The notes under the pieces are model-generated. The model saw only the letters and a list, made by a program, of their open reading frames with translations. It did not search any database and was not told the origin of the DNA. The position numbers and the translations under genes were made by a program. From positions 1 to 20,756 of the forward strand of contig JBBDST010000047.1 in the NCBI GenBank assembly GCA_040904765.1: DNA of 20,756 nt. The letters run 5' to 3'. This document shows, one piece after another, positions 15,904 to 20,756 of the stretch. The DNA comes from JBBDST01 sp040904765 (GTDB lineage Bacteria; Actinomycetota; Nitriliruptoria; Nitriliruptorales; Nitriliruptoraceae). Each line of letters starts with the position of its first letter. Position 1 is the first letter of the stretch.

Positions 15904-16701
15904 TTGCGGCGCTCGCTCGTGGAATTAATCACCTCGACGGCGAATCCTCGCGTGAAGAACGCGGCGACGTTGCAACGTCGCCGCGTTCGTCATGAGCGCC
16001 AACAGCATCTGGTCGAAGGCCCGCATGCTGTCGAAGCTGCACTTTTGGCTGGGGTCGTGCAAGAACTGTTCGTAGCTGACACGTTTGCGCTTGAGGAGCT
16101 TGGTGCTGGCAAGGATCTGGCTGAACAACTTGTCACTTGGGTTGCCCCACATGTACTGGCCAAACTGGCGGACACTCCTGCGCCACAAGGCGTAGTTGCC
16201 GTGGCGAACACGCCGCCGGCGGCAAGTTTGGCTGCCCTACAGCGGGGCGTGGTGATCGTGGCTGACATCAACGATCCCGGCAACGCCGGCACGATCGTGC
16301 GCACTGCTGACGCGAGTGGTGCCGCAGGTGTGGTGTTCACCGTCGGTAGTGTGGATCCTTACAGCCCGAAAGCATTACGCAGCGCCGCAGGTTCGACCTA
16401 CCATCTGCCGATCGTCACTAACGTGACACCAGCAGAACTGGTTGCGCATGCCCAAGTCAATAACTGGCATATCGCCGTGTTTGACGCCTCTGGTGACGTT
16501 GACGTGCTGGCATTTACGCCACAAAATGAGGTGACTTGCCTTATTTTTGGGCATGAAACGCACGGCGTGGAGCAGACGTTACAAGATGCTGCCGACACGA
16601 CCGTGACGATCACCATGTTTGGTCAGGCCGAGTCATTAAACGTTTCGGCAGCCGCAGCTATCGCCACCTATGCCGTGTGTGGCCGCTACCGCACGGCCTA
16701 A
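15904..16701 (+). CDS. TrmH/SpoU-family RNA 2'-O-ribose methyltransferase (TsnR-like)
   Basis: SPOUT-class SAM-dependent methylase that probably modifies a ribose in 23S rRNA; the exact target cannot be read from sequence. The 265-residue protein has an N-terminal substrate-binding part (ITSTANPRVKN to VEGPHAVEAAL) and a C-terminal knotted domain with the three motifs DPGNAGTIVRTA from Asp124, FGHETHG (215-221) and SLNVSAAAAIATYAV from Ser244. The start is uncertain: TTG at 15904 has a weak GTGA 7 nt upstream; GTG at 15919 is the alternative without a ribosome site. The position between rplT and pheS matches tsnR of mycobacteria. A perfect 32-bp palindrome occupies codons 18-29. Confidence 0.88.
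   Translation: MRRSLVELITSTANPRVKNAATLQRRRVRHERQQHLVEGPHAVEAALLAGVVQELFVADTFALEELGAGKDLAEQLVTWVAPHVLAKLADTPAPQGVVAVANTPPAASLAALQRGVVIVADINDPGNAGTIVRTADASGAAGVVFTVGSVDPYSPKALRSAAGSTYHLPIVTNVTPAELVAHAQVNNWHIAVFDASGDVDVLAFTPQNEVTCLIFGHETHGVEQTLQDAADTTVTITMFGQAESLNVSAAAAIATYAVCGRYRTA
15957..15988. repeat. Perfect 32-bp palindrome inside the TrmH-family gene
   Basis: Two 16-nt arms with no spacer: GAACGCGGCGACGTTG (15957-15972) followed by its exact reverse complement (15973-15988). After one mismatch the pairing continues for five more positions (15951-15955 with 15990-15994, one of them G-U in RNA). The mRNA could form a roughly 20-bp hairpin starting about 50 nt after the start codon. No T run follows. 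Confidence 0.97.
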
Positions 16702-16734
16702 CCTGCGGCGAGTAATCTTTGGAGCCGCACCGCC

Positions 16735-16740
16735 TAGGCT
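16735..16740 (+). promoter_or_regulatory. Possible -10 box upstream of pheS
   Basis: TAGGCT in the 73-nt gap before pheS, 35 nt from the start, identical to the box seen before rpe. There is no convincing -35 and no T-box leader elements. Confidence 0.25.
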
Positions 16741-16774
16741 CAAACCGGCCCACCTGTCGTGATAAGGGGAACGT

Positions 16775-17776
16775 GTGCAATCGCTCGCTGATGAACAACA
16801 ACGCGCCCTTGAGGCGCTCGCTAACGCGCACGACTTGGATGAACTTGACGTAGTCCGTCAGACGTTCACCGGTAAACGTTCCGTACTGGCAGCCCAACAG
16901 GCCGCGATGCGTGATTTAGATGACGCGGAGCGTCGCAGCGCCGGTCAGGCCATCAACGCGTTCAAAACGGCGTTTCAAGACGCGTTTGACGTTCGTTTTG
17001 CAGTGCTTGAAACCGAAGCACTCGAACGCACACTACGTGCCCAACGGCGTGACCTGACGATTCCTGCCAAACGGGTAGCACCTGGCCGTCCCCATCTGCT
17101 GCGTCAAATTGAAGACGACATTGTCAACATCTTTGTCGGTATGGGTTACGAAGTCGCTGAAGGTCCCGAAGCCGAATCGGGAGTGTTTAACTTTGACCTG
17201 CTGAACATCGAAAAAGACCATCCGGCACGGCAAGAAATGGACACGATCTATGTGGCTGGGTACGACGATGTGGTGCTACGGACCCACACGTCACCTGTAC
17301 AGGCACGGGTCATGACTTCACGTACCCCACCGATCGCTGTGGTATGTCCCGGTCGGACCTATCGTGCCGATGCGGTCGACGCCACCCATTCGCCGGTGTT
17401 TAGTCAAGTTGAAGGGCTCGTCGTTGCCGAACAGGTAACTATGGCGGATCTACGCGGCACGCTGCTTGCGTTTACCCGCCGCATGTTTGGAAACGACCGA
17501 GAGATTCGCTTGCGGCCCTCGTTTTTCCCGTTTACGGAACCATCAGCAGAAGTTGACGTGTCGTTTGGTGGCCGTGGCGGCAACGACGGTTGGCTCGAAG
17601 TGCTCGGCGCAGGCATGGTCGATCCGAACGTTTTGACCGCCTGCGGTATCGATCCTGACCGCTACAGCGGTTTCGCGTTTGGTATCGGCATCGAACGGGT
17701 CGCGATGCTGAAACATAATGTGCGTGACATTCGGGCGTTTTTTGACGCTGACGCACGCTTCCTTGCCCATTTTTGA
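16775..17776 (+). CDS. pheS: Phenylalanyl-tRNA synthetase alpha subunit
   Basis: Catalytic subunit of the heterotetrameric PheRS that charges tRNA(Phe). The 333-residue protein has an N-terminal coiled-coil arm (about 1-85) that contacts tRNA and a class II core. Motif 2 is GRTYRADAVDATHSPVFSQV from Gly193, and motif 3 is FGIGIERVAML with Gly303 to Arg308. FFPFTEPSAEVDV and the Phe-pocket region GAGMVDPNVL lie between them. GTG at 16775 is preceded by AGGGGA (16765-16770). pheT follows after 35 nt, so the subunits are co-expressed. Confidence 0.97.
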   Translation: MQSLADEQQRALEALANAHDLDELDVVRQTFTGKRSVLAAQQAAMRDLDDAERRSAGQAINAFKTAFQDAFDVRFAVLETEALERTLRAQRRDLTIPAKRVAPGRPHLLRQIEDDIVNIFVGMGYEVAEGPEAESGVFNFDLLNIEKDHPARQEMDTIYVAGYDDVVLRTHTSPVQARVMTSRTPPIAVVCPGRTYRADAVDATHSPVFSQVEGLVVAEQVTMADLRGTLLAFTRRMFGNDREIRLRPSFFPFTEPSAEVDVSFGGRGGNDGWLEVLGAGMVDPNVLTACGIDPDRYSGFAFGIGIERVAMLKHNVRDIRAFFDADARFLAHF

Positions 17777-17811
17777 TTCACGTAACACCACTAAACGGTT
17801 AAGGACAGGTT

Positions 17812-20295
17812 GTGAAGCTTCCGCTGAGCTGGCTTAACACTTTTCTCGATGTTCAACTCGACGTGGACACGGTTGTGTCGTGGTTTAACGCCCACGGCCT
17901 TGAAGTCGAAGAAGTCACACATCCAGCAACAGGGGTGAGTGGCGTAAAAACAGCCATAGTTGACGCCTTTGTTTCACATCCTGACGCCGACCGGTTGCGG
18001 GTGGTAACCGTCGCTGACGGCACCGACACCTTTCAAGTCGTGTGTGGCGCCAGCAACTTTGCGGTCGGTGACGTAGTCGCACACGCACATCCGGGAGGGT
18101 TTGTGCCCGGGGTTGTGCATGCTGACGGTACCCAGGGCATGATCCTAGAAGCCCGTGAACTTAGGGGAGTTGCCTCTCACGGCATGCTCGCCTCAGCTAG
18201 AGAACTCGGTCTTGGTGACGAACACGGCGGCATCCTGCTACTCGCACCAGATACGCCGTTGGGGGTCGATATCACCACCCTGGCTGCCCTCGGAGAGCCG
18301 GTCATCGAAATCGCCGTGCAGCCTGACCGAGGCGATCATTTGAGTGTTCTTGGTATCGCTCGCGATCTGGCCGCAATCATCCCGTGCGGCTATTCGGCCC
18401 CGACAGTGTCAACTATTCCGACCGGTTTGACCCATCCGGTCACGTTGGCAACTTCTAGTTGTGCGACGTTTGTTACCGTCACTCTTGAAGGCAGTGTCAA
18501 CGCTGTGACACCACTTTGGATGAAACAGCGTCTCGCCCAGTCAGGGATGCGCTCCATCAGCCCTGTTGTTGATGTCACCAACTTTGTGATGCTTGAACTT
18601 GGTCAGCCACTACACGCCTTTGACCATGACACCATCAACGGGCCGCTCGTCGTACGTAACGCCACCGATGGTGAAATGCTTGTCACTCTCGATGGGCAGG
18701 CACGCACATTGACCACTCACGACATTGTGATTACCGACGATGATGGGCCCGTATCGCTTGCTGGTGTGATGGGCGGCGAACGTACCGAAGTCACTGCCAC
18801 AACCACCCGCGTGCTGCTTGAAGCCGCCGTGTGGGAACCTCAAGTGATCCGTGCAACCGCCCGCAGGCTTGGCTTAGCCAGCGAAGCGTCCTCACGTTTC
18901 GAACGTGCCGTGGACCCTAACGGTGCAGCGCGCGCGGTAGCCCGCGCTGCAGACTTAATTGGCCAAATCACCGGCGCGACAATCGTTCACACCGACACGG
19001 TCAACCCCGCCCAGGTACTCTCATGGTCAAAGCGTGACACGCTCAATGCGTCTGCCGCCCGCATCGCCCAACTGATCGCATTACCGCTTGATGCCAATGC
19101 TCAAGCCGCACTGTTACAACGCAGCGGCAGCGAAGTTACTGTGGATGGAGACATGCTTACCGTCACGCCACCATCGTGGCGTTCGGACCTGTCACGTATG
19201 GCTGACTTGGCCGAAGAGATCGCACGGCTGCACGGCTATGACACGATTCCTGCGACCCTACCCAATGTCGGAACGGTCGGTGGACGTTCCCAGGCACAAC
19301 TGGCATACGACGACGCACTGTATGCTGCTCTGGCCGCCGGGTTTCACGAAGCACGCACACGTCCCTTTGTGGGAGAGCGCGCTCTTGCTGCTGTGCTGCC
19401 CTCACAGGGACGGGTACAACTCGCGAATCCTCTGGCTCAAGACGCCTCAGCGATGCGCCCCTCGCTTGCTGACGGGCTCGTGGAGGCCCTGAGACGAAAT
19501 CATGGCCAAGGCCGTCCTGGTGTTGCGCTAGTTGAACTAGGACGTATCTTTCGACCGGCAGATGACCCGCTCGCTGACGTGCTTGACGCCACCTGCACTG
19601 GCTGGCGCTGGAGCGGTCCTGACGGCACCGCACTGCCCATCCAGCCGCGCGTTATCGGTTTTGCTGCCCACGGCCTACGGCACGGGACCGACTGGATTGA
19701 ACCCGACTTATTCTGGCAGGTTGATGACGTGTTGAGTGTCATCGATGAAATTTTCCGCCGGTTAACCAACGACCGTGCGGTAACAAACCGGTTGGAACGC
19801 CAACCGGTCGTGCGTGACGGGTTTCATCCCTCACGCAGCGTGATACTCACCTATGACGGTGTTGAACTTGGTTTCTGTGGCGAGCTACATCCACGCGAAG
19901 CACAGAACCGTGACCTGCCTCACGCGGTAGTGGTTGGCGAACTGTTGCTTGAACCGTTGCTGCAGCAGATCACAGCAAACGGTGTTGCAGCGGTACAAAG
20001 CGTGGTGTTCCCAAGGCATCCGGCGCGCATGGTCGATGTGGCAATTATTGCCGAGGAACAGCACAGTTTCGCCCAGATTGCAGGTCAAGTACGGATAGCT
20101 GCCGGCACGCTGCTCGACGAAATGTGGCTGTTTGACGAGTATCGGGGCGATCAGATCGGTGAAGGACGCACGAGTTTTGCGTTACGTCTGCGACTGCAAA
20201 GCAGCGAACGGCAACTGACCGATAATGATGCCGAAACGGTCATTGACGCGGTTGCTACCGCAGTTGGTGCAATTGGGGCCGAACTACGGCGTTAA
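17812..20295 (+). CDS. pheT: Phenylalanyl-tRNA synthetase beta subunit
   Basis: Partner of PheS, providing tRNA recognition and editing of mischarged tyrosine. The 827-residue chain has the full bacterial set in order: N-terminal MKLPLSWLNTFLDV, an EMAP-like tRNA-binding domain (about 40-150, VVCGASNF), the B3/B4 editing region (about 210-380, ISPVVDVTNFVMLELGQPLH), B5 (about 400-475), the inactive synthetase-like core (about 490-690), and a C-terminal anticodon-binding FDX-ACB domain (about 735-827, FPRHPARMVDVAI to LRLQSSERQLTD). The start is GTG at 17812, with AAGGA at 17801-17805. No intrinsic terminator with a T run is obvious after the stop. Confidence 0.97.
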   Translation: MKLPLSWLNTFLDVQLDVDTVVSWFNAHGLEVEEVTHPATGVSGVKTAIVDAFVSHPDADRLRVVTVADGTDTFQVVCGASNFAVGDVVAHAHPGGFVPGVVHADGTQGMILEARELRGVASHGMLASARELGLGDEHGGILLLAPDTPLGVDITTLAALGEPVIEIAVQPDRGDHLSVLGIARDLAAIIPCGYSAPTVSTIPTGLTHPVTLATSSCATFVTVTLEGSVNAVTPLWMKQRLAQSGMRSISPVVDVTNFVMLELGQPLHAFDHDTINGPLVVRNATDGEMLVTLDGQARTLTTHDIVITDDDGPVSLAGVMGGERTEVTATTTRVLLEAAVWEPQVIRATARRLGLASEASSRFERAVDPNGAARAVARAADLIGQITGATIVHTDTVNPAQVLSWSKRDTLNASAARIAQLIALPLDANAQAALLQRSGSEVTVDGDMLTVTPPSWRSDLSRMADLAEEIARLHGYDTIPATLPNVGTVGGRSQAQLAYDDALYAALAAGFHEARTRPFVGERALAAVLPSQGRVQLANPLAQDASAMRPSLADGLVEALRRNHGQGRPGVALVELGRIFRPADDPLADVLDATCTGWRWSGPDGTALPIQPRVIGFAAHGLRHGTDWIEPDLFWQVDDVLSVIDEIFRRLTNDRAVTNRLERQPVVRDGFHPSRSVILTYDGVELGFCGELHPREAQNRDLPHAVVVGELLLEPLLQQITANGVAAVQSVVFPRHPARMVDVAIIAEEQHSFAQIAGQVRIAAGTLLDEMWLFDEYRGDQIGEGRTSFALRLRLQSSERQLTDNDAETVIDAVATAVGAIGAELRR

Positions 20296-20479
20296 CGACG
20301 GTTCTAAAGTTCGCAATCAGCAAACTATCCCTGTAGGGTGTTGGTCGCACCATGGTGGATAGTTTTGCAATGCAGTGGCGTTGCAAGGTACGGCGTGTGC
20401 CGTCAGATCATATTTCGGTACCGAAGCGTGCACGCTCTTTGCCGTGGGCAGTCCAAAAGCCCCTTTAACGGAGAATTGA
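20296..20479. promoter_or_regulatory. Palindrome-rich upstream region of the osmoprotectant transporter gene
   Basis: This 184-nt gap has no gene. It contains a TAGGGT -10-like box (20334-20339) lying in the loop of a 9-bp inverted repeat, AAACTATCC/GGATAGTTT (20322-20330 and 20357-20365). Next come TTGCAA twice around a 10-nt loop (20365-20370, 20381-20386), then ACGGC/GCCGT (20390-20403). Two abutting palindromes follow, TTCGGTACCGAA (20414-20425) and GCGTGCACGC (20426-20435). A ribosome site GGAG at 20470-20473 precedes the gene. These look like operators or leader-RNA structure. Confidence 0.5.
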
Positions 20480-20756
20480 ATGACCCACGTAGGTAAACAT
20501 TTACGCATCGCTGCGGCTGCCCTAGCAGCCGTTATGGTTTTGGCCGGATGTGACAGTGCCGACGACACAGCGATCGCTGTCGGCTCCAAAGATTTCACCG
20601 AAAATATTCTGCTCGGACAGATGCTCGTCGTTGCACTTGAAGAGCAAGGCATTCCGGTTGATGACCGCACCATCCTTGGTGGCACGGCCGTAAACCGCGA
20701 CGCACTGGAATCAGGTGACATTGACGTCTATCCCGAATACAACGGGACTGGCTGGA
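20480..20756 (+). CDS. Osmoprotectant ABC transporter substrate-binding lipoprotein (OpuAC/ProX type), 5' part
   Basis: Extracytoplasmic binding protein of a quaternary-amine uptake system (glycine betaine, choline or a similar compound). The first 92 residues are present; the gene runs off the window. Residues 1-24 form a lipoprotein signal peptide: a short basic start (KHLR), an alanine- and leucine-rich core, and the lipobox LAGC with lipidated Cys24. The mature part reads AVGSKDFTENILLGQML and then LGGTAVNRDALESGDIDVYP, which matches OpuCC/OsmF-like proteins. ATG at 20480 has GGAG 6 nt upstream. The permease and ATPase genes are expected just outside the window. The substrate is not decidable from this fragment. 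Confidence 0.88.
   Translation, partial: MTHVGKHLRIAAAALAAVMVLAGCDSADDTAIAVGSKDFTENILLGQMLVVALEEQGIPVDDRTILGGTAVNRDALESGDIDVYPEYNGTGW

Noticed and set aside
15264..15932. Long minus-strand open frame (222 codons) opposite rpmI and rplT
   Set aside because: Antisense shadow of two unmistakable ribosomal protein genes; cysteine- and arginine-rich composition typical of an antisense frame, and no ribosome site.
16702..16774. T-box leader for pheST
   Set aside because: The gap is only 73 nt, with no T-box consensus, specifier loop or terminator.
18924..18949. 8-bp inverted repeat GCAGCGCG/CGCGCTGC inside pheT
   Set aside because: Arises from alanine- and arginine-rich codons in GC-rich coding sequence; no regulatory context.

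Overview
The window is a compact stretch of bacterial chromosome from an actinobacterium, most likely of the Acidimicrobiia or a related lineage. The evidence is the order metK-priA-def-fmt-rsmB-rpe-ribD-ribE-ribBA-ribH, a PriA whose helicase ATPase motifs have been lost, an actinobacterial HelD/HelR-type RNA polymerase-recycling ATPase, and a DUF1844 protein next to infC-rpmI-rplT-(TrmH-family methylase)-pheS-pheT. The class-level placement is inference. G+C looks moderately high, roughly 55-60% by eye, and GTG is the commonest start codon (about 12 of 21 genes). No insertion sequence, prophage, CRISPR array, rRNA or tRNA gene was seen, and every gene lying fully inside the window is intact.

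Layout. (1) 1-6073, + strand: S-adenosylmethionine synthesis (metK), replication restart (priA), N-terminal methionine processing (def, fmt) and 16S rRNA methylation (rsmB), tightly packed with a 4-nt fmt/rsmB overlap. (2) 6159-12767, + strand: pentose epimerase (rpe), then riboflavin genes ribD-ribE and ribBA-ribH, ending in a HelD-type ATPase that overlaps ribH by 4 nt. (3) 12749-13910, - strand: hisE-hisG, the first steps of histidine synthesis. They converge on helD with a 19-nt overlap of coding ends and diverge from the next gene. (4) 13985-15890, + strand: a DUF1844 protein, then infC-rpmI-rplT behind a structured leader that contains a textbook intrinsic terminator. (5) 15904-20295, + strand: a TrmH/SpoU-family rRNA methylase, pheS and pheT. 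(6) 20480-end: the 5' part of an osmoprotectant (glycine betaine/choline type) ABC-transporter lipoprotein, behind a 184-nt region rich in palindromes.

The genes are mostly housekeeping: making and recycling the translation machinery (formyl-methionine handling, IF3, L35, L20, PheRS, two RNA methylases), flavin and histidine synthesis from GTP/PRPP/pentose phosphate, and replication and transcription restart. I found no clearly new multi-gene system.

The observations that stand out are regulatory or structural. First, a perfect 32-bp palindrome lies inside the conserved 5' coding part of the TrmH-family gene (15957-15988), far beyond chance expectation. Second, infC has no ATG, GTG or TTG start and must begin at an ATC codon behind a perfect Shine-Dalgarno sequence. 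Third, a tandem hairpin plus intrinsic terminator in the infC leader suggests transcription attenuation of the IF3-L35-L20 operon. Fourth, HelD is translationally coupled to riboflavin synthesis. Fifth, there is a palindrome cluster ahead of the osmoprotectant transporter gene.
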